The translations under genes and the position numbers were made by a program. 64,000 nucleotides of DNA from JABFRZ01 sp964631945 (GTDB lineage Bacteria; Planctomycetota; UBA1135; GCA-002686595), in NCBI GenBank assembly GCA_964631945.1, contig CAZWAY010000001.1:62001-126000 (forward strand), in the 5' to 3' direction. Positions 10,014 through 18,884 of the stretch are shown here, in pieces; position 1 is the stretch's first letter, and every line of letters begins with the position of its first letter. A model generated the notes under the pieces. It did no database searches and had not been told where the DNA came from. It was given only the letters and a program-made list of their open reading frames with translations.

Positions 10014-10107
10014 GGGAATCCTCGGTAGATGGAGCAAGAGCGAACCACCCCTCTAGCGGATCTCGACCGAGAGGTCACCGAACCGTATCGCCCCCGCCAA
10101 TCTTGGC

Positions 10108-10836
10108 GTGACGGGAGCCCGGCGTCCGACTCGCCGCTGTTTCGCGGTGGGAACGGTCCTCGCCTCTCATGGCGAGGACGAGCACGACGGCGCGCTCTTC
10201 GACGCGCGGGGCCTCGCGATCGACGAGCTCCTGGCGCACCGCGCCGAGACCGGCTCGATCCTGGGCTTCCCCGGGGCCAAGCCCCTTGCCAGCCGCGAGG
10301 CGGCCCTGGAGCTCGAGTGCGAGATCCTGGTCCCGGCCGCCCTGGAGAACGTGATCACCGAGGAGAACGCGCCGCGCATCCGCGCCCGCATCGTGGCCGA
10401 GGCCGCCAACGGCCCGCTCACGGCCGCGGCCGACGAGCAGCTCGCCAAGCGCGGCGTCCTGATCCTCCCGGACGTCTATCTCAACGCGGGCGGCGTCACG
10501 GTCTCCTACTTCGAGTGGCTGAAGAACCTCTCGCACGTGCGCTTCGGACGCATCGAGAAGCGCTTCGAGGAGCTGGCCTTCCGGCGCATCCTGGGCGCGG
10601 TCGAGCAGGCCACCGAGCGCAAGTTCGCGCTGGACGTGCTCGCCAGCCTGAGCGAGGGCGCCGACGAGGAAGACCTGGTCCACTCGGGCCTGGAGGAGAC
10701 CATGACCCAGGCCTACGCCCAGCTCAGCGAGATCCGCGCGCGCCTCGACGGCCAGGCCGACCTGCGCACCGCCAGCTTCATCAGCGCGATCGACAAGATC
10801 GCGGTGTGCTACGACAAGATGGGGATCTTCCCCTGA
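10108..10836 (+). pseudogene. 5'-truncated glutamate dehydrogenase (C-terminal half)
   Basis: The 242-residue reading frame (GTG start) matches only the NAD(P)-binding half of Glu/Leu/Phe/Val dehydrogenase: ETGSILGFPGAKPL, CEILVPAALENVITEENA, AEAANGPLTAAADE, LPDVYLNAGGVTVSYFEW. The N-terminal substrate domain with the catalytic Lys, and the dinucleotide-binding GxGNVG loop, are absent. Recognisable similarity begins near GALFDARGL (about 10185). Upstream, the frame continues to a TAG at 10054 with no GDH-like sequence. A full enzyme has over 400 residues, so this is probably a dead remnant left by a deletion or rearrangement; an assembly join is the alternative. An MNT/HEPN pair follows 132 bases downstream. 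Confidence 0.8.
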
Positions 10837-10968
10837 ACGACTCGTGCCGAGAGGCCCTGGCCCGGGGAGCACGGCCGGCCGCCTACGAAGTTTCCTGGAG
10901 CCCCTTGGCGTTGCCGGAGCCCGGCCTCTGAGTGGACGCGGCCCAACCTGCTCGGATGGAGGTCCAAC

Positions 10969-11334
10969 ATGGCTACTTCCGTCGTCAGGTGTATCCTCCT
11001 TCCCGTGAAGAAGAGCGGCACACGAAGAGCGATCGGCACGATGGTCGCGCGCATCGTCGATCGGTTCGATCCCGAGCGCATCATCCTGTTCGGATCGCAC
11101 GCTCGCGGAGACGCACGACCGGACAGCGACGTCGATCTCCTGGTGGTGATGCCCGTCGACGGTTCGCGCCGCGAGAAGGCGATCGAAATCGGCGTTGCGC
11201 TGGACGACATCCTCGTGCCAAAGGACATCATCGTCGTCACGCCGCAGTCCTTCGAACGGCGGAAGAATGTCGTCGGCACGGTCGAATGGCCCGCCGAGCA
11301 CGAGGGCAAGCTCCTGCATGTCCGTCGACGCTGA
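10969..11334 (+). CDS. MNT-type nucleotidyltransferase (antitoxin of MNT/HEPN pair)
   Basis: A 121-residue minimal nucleotidyltransferase. The signature IILFGSHARGDARPDSDVDLLV contains the GS-x10-DxD motif of the pol-beta fold. In MNT/HEPN systems this protein is the antitoxin and, in characterised cases, AMPylates the HEPN RNase. The ATG at 10969 is preceded by GGAGGT with 5-base spacing; an internal GTG at 11005 is the main alternative and would remove an unusual leader. The gene overlaps the HEPN gene by 17 bases, so the two are translationally coupled. Confidence 0.88.
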   Translation: MATSVVRCILLPVKKSGTRRAIGTMVARIVDRFDPERIILFGSHARGDARPDSDVDLLVVMPVDGSRREKAIEIGVALDDILVPKDIIVVTPQSFERRKNVVGTVEWPAEHEGKLLHVRRR

Positions 11335-11746
11335 GGTCCGGCGTGTCGTCCAGGAGTGGGCGACCAAGGCCGAGAACGACCTGCGCACGGCCGCGCACAC
11401 GCTGAAGCTGCAATCGGACTGCCCCACCGACACGGTCTGCTTCCACGCGCAGCAGTGCGTGGAGAAGTACGTCAAGGCGCTGCTCGTCTTGAGGTCCATC
11501 CCCTTCCCGAAGACCCACGACTTGAGCGTGCTGACGCGCGCTCTTCCCGAATCGTGGCAGCCCAATCTCACGGCGGAGCAGGTCCGCCGCTTGACCGACT
11601 ACGCCACGGTCACGCGCTATCCGGGCGACTACGAGCCCGTCACGCTCGCGGAAGCGCGCGCGGCAATCACGATCGCGCGCAAGGTCCGCAAGCATGTTCG
11701 GGCCTTGCTCCCGTCGGGGAAGCCGCGTCCAAGACACCTCTCGTGA
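11318..11746 (+). CDS. HEPN domain protein (toxin of MNT/HEPN pair)
   Basis: A 142-residue all-helical HEPN protein. Family hallmarks are AENDLRTAAHTL, CFHAQQCVEKYVKALL and TRYPGDY. An Rx4H motif (R121-KVRK-H126), the arrangement of HEPN ribonuclease active sites, lies in the last helix. The predicted role is an RNA-cleaving toxin neutralised by the MNT partner. ATG at 11318 overlaps the end of the MNT gene; longer in-frame starts would extend far into that gene and are unlikely. Alternative: a non-toxic HEPN/MNT pair. Confidence 0.86.
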   Translation: MSVDAEVRRVVQEWATKAENDLRTAAHTLKLQSDCPTDTVCFHAQQCVEKYVKALLVLRSIPFPKTHDLSVLTRALPESWQPNLTAEQVRRLTDYATVTRYPGDYEPVTLAEARAAITIARKVRKHVRALLPSGKPRPRHLS

Positions 11747-11836
11747 AAGGGTGTTGACCAGTAGAAAAGGCGCAGAAGGGAGGTGGCGACCGCCAAGCTC
11801 GGTGGGACCGCCGCTGACCAACGATGGTCCTTGACA

Positions 11837-14563
11837 CTACCCGAGCCGGTAGGCTTCATCGACCGGCCGCAGCGGCCGGTTCATCCACAGCGGCCGGCGC
11901 AGCGGGCCCTTGGCGGGCTTGGTGAGCTTCTTCCACTCCGCGTACACCGTTCGCGACTTCGCGGTGTCCACGAACACGTCGGCGTAGCGGTCGCCCTCGC
12001 GCGCCGGTTCGACGGTGACCTTCTGGTGCCAGCAGTGCATGCCGCTGGCGGGGTCGGGCTGGACCGGGAAGGTCAGGTTCTGGTTGACGCCGGCTTCGTG
12101 CCACCAGATGCGTTCCGTGTCGGGGTCGGAGCTCTTGAACGGGCCGACGGGGACCTTGTGGCGGAAGAGGAAGGTCGAGCCCTCGCGCACGAGCTCGACC
12201 TGGGCGCTGGCCTGCTGCTGGCCGCCGACCGAGCGGAACAGGCGCCAGCGGCCGACGTGGTGCGAGCAGCCGACGATGCCGGGGTGGATGCCCTCGGTCT
12301 CCCACACGCGCACGACGAAGTAGCCGATGCGCGTGCTGACGCGCGCCAGGGCGCCGTTCGTGAGGCCCAGCGCGGCCAGGTCGCGCGGGTGGACCCACAG
12401 CGGGTTCGTGTGGCTGATCTCCTGCAGCCACTTGGCGTTGCCCGAGCGCGTGTGGATCAGGGTCGGCAGGCGGAAGGTCGGGAGCAGCACGCGCTCGCGC
12501 GTCGTGAGGTCGATGTGACTCCAGTGCACCTGCGAGCGGATGTAGCCCGGGGTCGCGTCGTCCGCGAAGCCCCACTCGCGCATGGTCTTCGAGTAGAACT
12601 CGAGCTTCTTCGACTCGGTCTTGAAGCCCTCGCGCGACGAGCCGTCCTCGAGCCGGACACCTCCGGCGCCGTCCTTCTTCTCGTGCTCGTAGCGCTTCTG
12701 CCCGCCGTAGGGCACGTCGAAGGCGCCGTACTTGCGCATGTAGGCGAGCGGCGTGAGCCCGTCCTTCCTGGCGGCCTCGAGCAGGCCCGGCACCGACTTC
12801 TCGAAGATGTCGCCGAAGTACTCGTCCATCGAGACGGGCGTCCCGGGCTTCGTCTTCGACTCGAACCACTTGCGGATGCCGAGCGATCCATCGGGGTCGA
12901 TCTTCCAGGTCAGCGCGACCCAGAACTCGGCCTCCTCCCAGACCTCGCCGGGGTTGGCGTCCTTGGTGAGCGCGACCTTCTCGCCGTTGCGCTCCTTGAA
13001 CTCGCGCAGGACGGGCTGGCGGAAGCCAATCCAGGTGCCGGCGTGCGTCTCCTGGCTCATCAGGTCGTGGCGCTCGGGCCCGAGGCCGGTCGGCAGCACG
13101 TAGTCGGCCCACTGCGCCGTCTCGGACCAGATCGGCGTGAGCGCGACGTGGCAGCCGATGCGCTGCTCGTCCTCGAGCATCTCGATCCACGAGCAGCCGT
13201 CCGGATTGGTCCACACCGGGTTGTAGACGCGCGTGAAGTAGGCCTCGATGCGCAGGTCCTTCTCGCGCAGGAGGTGCGGCATCAGGAAGCTCATCTCGTA
13301 GTGCGCGAGCGGCCACTCGCGCGGGAACAGGCGCTCGTTCCAGCCCTTCTGCGGCGGCGGGTTCGCGCTCGGCTTGGGCGTGAACTTGTCCCAGGTGTTC
13401 GGGTTCAGCCCGCCGGGCGTGCCCAGCGAGCCGGTCAGCACGTGCAGCAACATCAGCGCGCGCGCCACCTGCCAGCCGCCCAGGTTGCCGCTGGCCGTGT
13501 TGCGCCACAGGTGGCTCGAGAACTGCGTGCCGGCGCGCTGGATCTCGTCGGCCAGCTCCACGACCGTGTCGGCCGGGATCTTGCACTCCGCGGCCACGAA
13601 CTCGGGCGTGAACTGCGCGTAGTCCTCGGAGAGGCGCGCGAGGAAGCGCTCGAAGGTCTTCGGCTTCGCGCCGTCGTTGGCCTCGAGGTACTCCTTCCAG
13701 TTCACCCAGCGCCGCGCGAACTCCTGGTTCACCACGCCGCGCGCGAGCAGCTCGCGCGCCACGCCGAGCAGCATGGCCGCCTCGGTCCCCGGCCACGGCG
13801 CGATCCACAGGTGCGCGTGACTCGCGGTGTTCGAGAGGCGCGTGTCGACCACCGCCAGGCGCGCGCCGTTCTCCTTGGCCTCCATGATCCGCTGCGCGTG
13901 CGGGTTGAAGTAGTGCCCGGTCTCGAGGTGGCTCGAGAGCAGCAGCATGAACTTCGTCTCCGAGTAGTCCGGCGAGGGCCGGTCCGCGCCCATCCACAGC
14001 GTGTACCCGAGGCGCGCCGAGGCGCTGCACACGTTGGTGTGGCTGTTGTGCCCGTCCACGCCCCAGGCCTGCAGCATGCGCAGGACGAAGTGGTCCTCGC
14101 CCGGCCGCCCGACGTGGTACATGACTTCCTCGTTGCGCTGCTCGAGGATGGCCTTGCGGATGCGCCCGCCGATGTCGGTGAGCGCTTCCTCCCAGCTCAC
14201 TTCCACGAACTCGCCCGAGCCGCGCTTCCCCTGCCGTTTCAACGGCTTCAGGATCCGCTCGGTGTCGTTCACCTGGTTGATCGTCGCCGGGCCCTTCGCG
14301 CACGTGCGCCCGCGCGAGCCGGGGTGCACCGGGTTGCCCTCGAACTTGGTGATGCGCTCGGTCTCCTTGTCGACGTACGCCACCAGCCCGCAGGCCGACT
14401 CGCAGTTGAAGCAGATCGTCGGGACGAGCGCGTAGTGCTTCTCGACGCGCTCGGGCCACGCGGCCGGGTCGAGCTCCGTCCAGTCGTCCCACCGCTCGGG
14501 CGGCGGCGCGACGGCGAGTTCCCAGGGAGACGTGCGGGACTTCGGGCCGGTGTCGAGGGTCAT
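11837..14563 (-). CDS. Molybdopterin-dependent oxidoreductase, catalytic subunit
   Basis: A 908-residue member of the DMSO-reductase superfamily. The N-terminal [4Fe-4S] motif is C51-x2-C54-x3-C58-x29-C88 (CFNCESACG, then GRTCAKGPA). A Cys in HTNVCSASAR (C179) sits where the Mo/W ligand is expected, so Cys ligation is likely. The C-terminal molybdopterin dinucleotide domain contains LRIEAYFTRVYNP, PTLIHTRSGN and LWVHPRDLAALGL. No Tat signal is seen; it starts MTLDTGPKSR after an AGGA-like site. No Fe-S, cytochrome or anchor subunit gene is adjacent, so electron partner and substrate (formate, nitrate, sulfur or arsenic compounds) cannot be assigned. The subfamily is related to nitrate reductase/formate dehydrogenase alpha chains. 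Confidence 0.92.
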   Translation of the reverse strand: MTLDTGPKSRTSPWELAVAPPPERWDDWTELDPAAWPERVEKHYALVPTICFNCESACGLVAYVDKETERITKFEGNPVHPGSRGRTCAKGPATINQVNDTERILKPLKRQGKRGSGEFVEVSWEEALTDIGGRIRKAILEQRNEEVMYHVGRPGEDHFVLRMLQAWGVDGHNSHTNVCSASARLGYTLWMGADRPSPDYSETKFMLLLSSHLETGHYFNPHAQRIMEAKENGARLAVVDTRLSNTASHAHLWIAPWPGTEAAMLLGVARELLARGVVNQEFARRWVNWKEYLEANDGAKPKTFERFLARLSEDYAQFTPEFVAAECKIPADTVVELADEIQRAGTQFSSHLWRNTASGNLGGWQVARALMLLHVLTGSLGTPGGLNPNTWDKFTPKPSANPPPQKGWNERLFPREWPLAHYEMSFLMPHLLREKDLRIEAYFTRVYNPVWTNPDGCSWIEMLEDEQRIGCHVALTPIWSETAQWADYVLPTGLGPERHDLMSQETHAGTWIGFRQPVLREFKERNGEKVALTKDANPGEVWEEAEFWVALTWKIDPDGSLGIRKWFESKTKPGTPVSMDEYFGDIFEKSVPGLLEAARKDGLTPLAYMRKYGAFDVPYGGQKRYEHEKKDGAGGVRLEDGSSREGFKTESKKLEFYSKTMREWGFADDATPGYIRSQVHWSHIDLTTRERVLLPTFRLPTLIHTRSGNAKWLQEISHTNPLWVHPRDLAALGLTNGALARVSTRIGYFVVRVWETEGIHPGIVGCSHHVGRWRLFRSVGGQQQASAQVELVREGSTFLFRHKVPVGPFKSSDPDTERIWWHEAGVNQNLTFPVQPDPASGMHCWHQKVTVEPAREGDRYADVFVDTAKSRTVYAEWKKLTKPAKGPLRRPLWMNRPLRPVDEAYRLG

Positions 14564-14738
14564 GTGTCCGGGGATCCTACTCACCGGACGCCCGCGGCTC
14601 CGAGTGCTACATACCGGTCCTCCCGGCCCCCTCGGTGCCTTCACCCTGTCTCCAACCTGGGGAGAGCGCGGCGTTGTACCCTGATTGGCCGGGAATCGCC
14701 GGAAACGGCTCGGTTCCGGAAGAACGAGAGGGAGCAAG

Positions 14739-16820
14739 ATGTCGAAGCACTCAGCGCTCCGCGGCGCGGCGATCCTCGGCTTGGCCGTGTCCTGCAACGA
14801 CGCCGTTGGCACTGTCTTCGCGAGCCCGGACGCCGTTCCTCCGGCGGTCGCGATCACCTTTCCTCCGCCCACGTCGGCGACCGAGGCCGCGGCGATCACG
14901 GTGACGGGCACCGCGTCCGACGCGAGCGGCGTGGCGGAGGTTCGCGTGAACGGCGTGCGCGCGGCCACGAGCGACGGCTTCGCCAACTGGCAGGCGAGCG
15001 TTCGCCTGCTGCCGGGAACGAACGCGCTCACGATCACGGCCAAGGACAGGCGCGGGAACACCCAGGCCGCAGCGGCCGCGATCGAGTCCCAGGGGTTCCT
15101 GTTCGGACCCTCCGGAATCGTGACGGATCCCCTGGGCCAGCGTGCCCTGGTGCTCGACACCGAGCGGGTCCTGACCGTGGACCTCGTGAGCGGCGTGCGC
15201 ACGATCCTTTCGGACGAGTCGCACGGTACCGGACCGGGCCTCACCAATTCGTTCTCGATCGCTCTCGACGGCAACCGCGCCTTGGTCGTCGAGCGAGGGT
15301 TCCCGGCCGCGGTGCTCGCGGTCGACCTGACGACCGGAGATCGCTCGATCCTCTCGGACAACTCTCACGGTGCCGGGCAGGCCCTCGGTGCCCTTCTCGC
15401 GCTCGTCGTGGACGGGAACCGTGCGCTGGTGGCCTCCGACATCGACTCGGGAGGCCAGCTCAACTCCTCCCTGATCGCCGTGGATCTCTCGACCGGTGAT
15501 CGAACGTTCGTCTCGAAAGCCGGCCTCGGGATCGGCCCCGCCTTCAGCTGTCCGGAAGGCCTGGCCCTGGACGGGGGTCGTGCGCTCGTGGTGGACCGGT
15601 GCCGGCGTGCGCTGATGGCCGTCGACCTCACGACCGGTGACCGGAGCTTCGTGTCGGATCAGGACAACGGCTTCGGGCCGCTGTTCGATCAACCGCGGGG
15701 AATCGTGGTGGACGGAGGCCGAGCTCTGGTGGCGGACGTATCCCTCCCCGGCATTCTCGCCGTGGAGCTCACCAGCGGCGACCGCGAGATCCTCTCGGAC
15801 GCCTCGACCGGAATGGGTCCGGCACTCTCGGGTCCGTCGGCGCTGTCGCTGGACGGGAACAGGGCCCTCGTCGGCGACTTCGACGGAGTTCTCGCGCTGG
15901 ATCTGGTGAGCGGCGATCGTTCGGTACTCTCTCCTCCCGTGCGGGTCGGCACGGGCGTCGGTTTCCAGTTTCCGCAGACAGTCGCGCTGGTCGCTGGTCG
16001 TGCTCTCGTCGTGGACAACTCCAGGATCTACGCCGTGGACCTCGCGAGCGGAGATCGCACGATCGTCACGGACGCCTCCAGCCTCCCCCCGGTCGGGACG
16101 GGGCCGGCGCTCAGCGGTATGGATGGAATCGTCGCGGACGGAAATCGCGCCCTCGTGACGGCCAACGGTCCGGTCGAGGCCGGCATCTACGCGGTGGATC
16201 TGGCGAGCGGGGATCGCACGATCGTCTCCGACTCCTCCAGGGGCACGGGGCCCGCGTTCTTCCGCATCCATGGCATCGCCCTGGACGGTGGCCGTGTCCT
16301 CGTGACGGCCGAGGTGCACGGCGCGGGCGGTGTGTTCGCCGTGGATCTGGCGAGCGGGAACCGCACCGTCGTCTCGGACGCCTCCACCGGAGTCGGACCG
16401 CCTCTGTCCGGAGACTTCGGAATCGTGCTGGATGGCCAGCGCGCTCTGGTCGTCGAGCTGGTCCGTCCCTGCTTCTCGCTCGGGATCCTCGCGGTGGACC
16501 TCGCGAGCGGAGATCGCACTCCCGTCTCGAATTGCAGCACCGGTTCCGGACCGGAATTCAGCTTCCCGTCGGGCCTCGTGCTGGACGGCGATCGCCTCCT
16601 CTTTTCTGCCCTCGGCCCCCTCGGTTCCGCTGTGTTCGCGGTGGACCTGGCGAGCGGAGACCGCACGATTCTCTCGGACTCCTCCACCGGCGCGGGGGTC
16701 CGCGCCAGCTTCGGCGGCCTCGCCCTGCACGGCACACTCGTGATCGCGGCGAGTCAGCCGCTGCGAGCCCTGGTGGCAGTGGATCCGCGCTCGGGAGACC
16801 GGGTGGTCATCTCCCGGTGA
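14739..16820 (+). CDS. Lipoprotein with Ig-like domain and 12-blade repeat region
   Basis: A 693-residue protein. The start at 14739 follows GAGGGAG and begins a lipoprotein-type signal (AILGLAVSC, Cys19). Residues about 38-125 form a bacterial Ig-like domain (ITVTGTASDASGVAEVRVNG, LLPGTNALTITAKD). The rest holds twelve repeats of 45-50 residues with the core AVDLASGDRTIVSDSSTGTGP followed by GIALDGNRALVVD, as in SMP-30/NHL-like propellers. Twelve repeats may build one large or two small propellers. It is divergent from the molybdopterin oxidoreductase gene. Function unknown. Confidence 0.86.
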   Translation: MSKHSALRGAAILGLAVSCNDAVGTVFASPDAVPPAVAITFPPPTSATEAAAITVTGTASDASGVAEVRVNGVRAATSDGFANWQASVRLLPGTNALTITAKDRRGNTQAAAAAIESQGFLFGPSGIVTDPLGQRALVLDTERVLTVDLVSGVRTILSDESHGTGPGLTNSFSIALDGNRALVVERGFPAAVLAVDLTTGDRSILSDNSHGAGQALGALLALVVDGNRALVASDIDSGGQLNSSLIAVDLSTGDRTFVSKAGLGIGPAFSCPEGLALDGGRALVVDRCRRALMAVDLTTGDRSFVSDQDNGFGPLFDQPRGIVVDGGRALVADVSLPGILAVELTSGDREILSDASTGMGPALSGPSALSLDGNRALVGDFDGVLALDLVSGDRSVLSPPVRVGTGVGFQFPQTVALVAGRALVVDNSRIYAVDLASGDRTIVTDASSLPPVGTGPALSGMDGIVADGNRALVTANGPVEAGIYAVDLASGDRTIVSDSSRGTGPAFFRIHGIALDGGRVLVTAEVHGAGGVFAVDLASGNRTVVSDASTGVGPPLSGDFGIVLDGQRALVVELVRPCFSLGILAVDLASGDRTPVSNCSTGSGPEFSFPSGLVLDGDRLLFSALGPLGSAVFAVDLASGDRTILSDSSTGAGVRASFGGLALHGTLVIAASQPLRALVAVDPRSGDRVVISR

Positions 16821-16845
16821 GCCACGGGTCGTCCTCGTTCGCGCC

Positions 16846-17385
16846 TCACGCCGATCGCCGCGACCGGAGCGTCAGCGCCAGCAAGCCCGGCGCCCAGGCC
16901 ACGGCCCAGGCGGCGAACTGCAGCGCGTAGTTGCGGCCCTCCGGGGGCGGCTCGCCCCACAACACGGCGAGCACGAGGAAGAAGGAGATCCCGCTCAGCA
17001 GGGCCGCGGCCGTGCCCCGCTTGGCGATCGCGAGCCACGAGCGCCGCGTGGAAGAGATCCAGCGTCCCTCGAGGGTGGCCATCAGGAGCCAGGTGACGAC
17101 CCACGCCGCCGGGATCGCGAAGTCGTACGCTCGCTCGCCGAACACGGCCATGAGGGCATAGAAGACCAGCGCACCCCCGACCCCGGCGAGCGTGCCGATC
17201 GGCAACCCGCGCAGCAGGCGGCCCGAGGCCGCGCCGATCGCCCCGCCGACGGCCGTCAGCAACACGGCTCCGTGGAGCACGCCGGCGACCATGCCGCGGC
17301 ACACCTCGAAGGTGTACCAGACCCAATCCCCGAGCGTGGCCAGCCCGGCCACGAGCAGGACTCCCGTGATGATCTTCAGCGGCAT
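16846..17385 (-). CDS. Small integral membrane protein, unknown function
   Basis: A 179-residue protein with about five predicted transmembrane segments: IITGVLLVAGLATLGDWVWY, GVLHGAVLLTAVGGAIGAASG, IGTLAGVGGALVFYALMAVF, AAALLSGISFFLVLAVLWG and a last helix AAWAVAWAPGLLALTL. A basic C-terminus (RSRRSA) fits inside orientation. No known family is recognised. It is convergent with the preceding repeat lipoprotein gene (25 bases between stops). Confidence 0.72.
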   Translation of the reverse strand: MPLKIITGVLLVAGLATLGDWVWYTFEVCRGMVAGVLHGAVLLTAVGGAIGAASGRLLRGLPIGTLAGVGGALVFYALMAVFGERAYDFAIPAAWVVTWLLMATLEGRWISSTRRSWLAIAKRGTAAALLSGISFFLVLAVLWGEPPPEGRNYALQFAAWAVAWAPGLLALTLRSRRSA

Positions 17386-17870
17386 GCTCGCTTCCCAGGC
17401 GCCATCGGCTCGGCGGGCGACCCTCGGTCACGCTCCTGGGCTCATGGTGGCACTGGAGCGGGGTGCGCGACAACGCCTCGGCCCGCGCAGCGGCCGTCAT
17501 GAGAGTGGGAGTTCGCAGAGCGAAGGAGTTCCCATCGCGCGCGTCGCGGCGAAAGCCCGCAACGGATCCGCGCGAGCCGAGCACGCGCTCGGCCGGTACG
17601 AACCGCGCGGCGGTGGCTGTAAGGAACCCGTTGTCCGTCGAGATTCAGCGCGATTCCGCCAGCCGGAGCAGGCCCCGGCATCACCGACAAGAAGCGTGCA
17701 CTCGACTCTCTTGGCGCGGTCCGCGAGTGCTGGTACCGTCCCGCCCGCTCGCTCCAGCGACGCACTCGGCACGCGCACCAGCAGATTCCGTGCGGTCGTG
17801 GCCGCGCCGCGCGCGTGCGGACGGGCATACGACCACCGAAACCATCCAACAGCACGAGCAGAGTAGGACC
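17386..17870. other. 485-base intergenic region without a supported gene
   Basis: This region separates two divergent genes and must hold the promoters of both. The frame of the downstream FIMAH gene stays open back to 17463, but that stretch is Arg/Ser-rich and lacks a credible start, so I do not extend the gene. I see no tRNA, strong terminator or repeat. Confidence 0.5.
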
Positions 17871-18794
17871 ATGATCATGAGCCCGAATGGAATGAAGCGT
17901 TCGACTGCGATCACGACGGGGCGCTCGATGATGACCTGCGCGGCCCTCGTCGGGCTCGCGGCGGCAAGCTCGGCCCAGTTGACGCATGCCCGCCCCATCT
18001 CGATCGTGACCAGCGAGAACCCCGCTCAACCCGGGGCGTTCACGCTGGACTTCGGCGAGCTGGGTGGCGTGGCCCGGAGCAGCATCACGAGCACGACCTA
18101 CGAGTTGAACATCGACACGGCCCACGGAACGGCGCGCTTCGTGAGCTACCTCCAGCACGTCGAGCCGCTGACCCTGCCCGGCGGCCTCAGCACGGGCAAC
18201 ATCACGGTCGAGATCGTGCCCGACTCGTCTTCCGGCTTCTACGACGCCTCCACTTCCACGTTCACCACGACGGAGGTGTACGCCATCCACTTCACCGGCG
18301 ACCTGAGCGCCTTCGGGCTGACCTCGCCGGTGCTGCTGCCCAGCAGCTCGGTCGGTGCGGTGGCGATCGACCCGGTCGAGGGCGGTGAGGTGACGATGGA
18401 CTGGGATGGCATCGGCCAGCTGGCCAACCCGTTCGACCCCTCGAGCCCGCTCACGTTCACCTATCGCTGCGCGGTGGACACGGTGTTCCCGGCGACCCCG
18501 ACCAACGTGGTCGTCCTGGCCATCACCCCGGAGGTCGTGAATCTTCCGCTTTCCCCCGAGATCGAGGGCGGTCTGATCGCCTCGCTCGATCAGGCATTGG
18601 CCGGGATCCAGCGCGGGAAGAGGTCCAGGGCGGTCCAGGCTCTGCGGGCGTTCATCGAGAAGGTGGATGGGCTGAGCGGCTGGCTCATCGACACGGCCGA
18701 CGCCACCCGCCTCATCTCCCTGGCCACGCAGACGATCGATCTGATCGGCCTCGGCAAGATCTCCACTCCCGCTGGGACTCCCAAGGGCGTCTAG
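17871..18794 (+). CDS. Secreted protein with C-terminal FIMAH-like domain
   Basis: A 307-residue secreted protein. The signal peptide ends around AALVGLAAASSAQ. ATG at 17871 is taken; the next ATG at 17877 lies 8 bases after AGGA and may be the true start. The middle is beta-rich and acidic (TTYELNIDTAHGTARFVSYL, VEIVPDSSSGFYDAS). Residues about 240-285 (LIASLDQALAGIQRGKRSRA, then AFIEKVDGLSG) match the two-helix FIMAH pattern found at the C-terminus of many secreted bacterial proteins. Function unknown; a surface or extracellular role is inferred. Confidence 0.8.
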   Translation: MIMSPNGMKRSTAITTGRSMMTCAALVGLAAASSAQLTHARPISIVTSENPAQPGAFTLDFGELGGVARSSITSTTYELNIDTAHGTARFVSYLQHVEPLTLPGGLSTGNITVEIVPDSSSGFYDASTSTFTTTEVYAIHFTGDLSAFGLTSPVLLPSSSVGAVAIDPVEGGEVTMDWDGIGQLANPFDPSSPLTFTYRCAVDTVFPATPTNVVVLAITPEVVNLPLSPEIEGGLIASLDQALAGIQRGKRSRAVQALRAFIEKVDGLSGWLIDTADATRLISLATQTIDLIGLGKISTPAGTPKGV

Positions 18795-18884
18795 TCAGCT
18801 GCGTGGCGAAGGACCAGCGATCCCCTGCCGCGGCAAGGGAGTGCTGACCTTCTCGCGAGCGAGGAGCGCCCGCTCCCGATTGCA

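Noticed and set aside
11783..15499. A 1238-codon forward open frame over the molybdopterin oxidoreductase
   Set aside because: Its translation is Arg/Leu/Val-rich without motifs, while the reverse frame shows the complete oxidoreductase. It is an antisense artefact.
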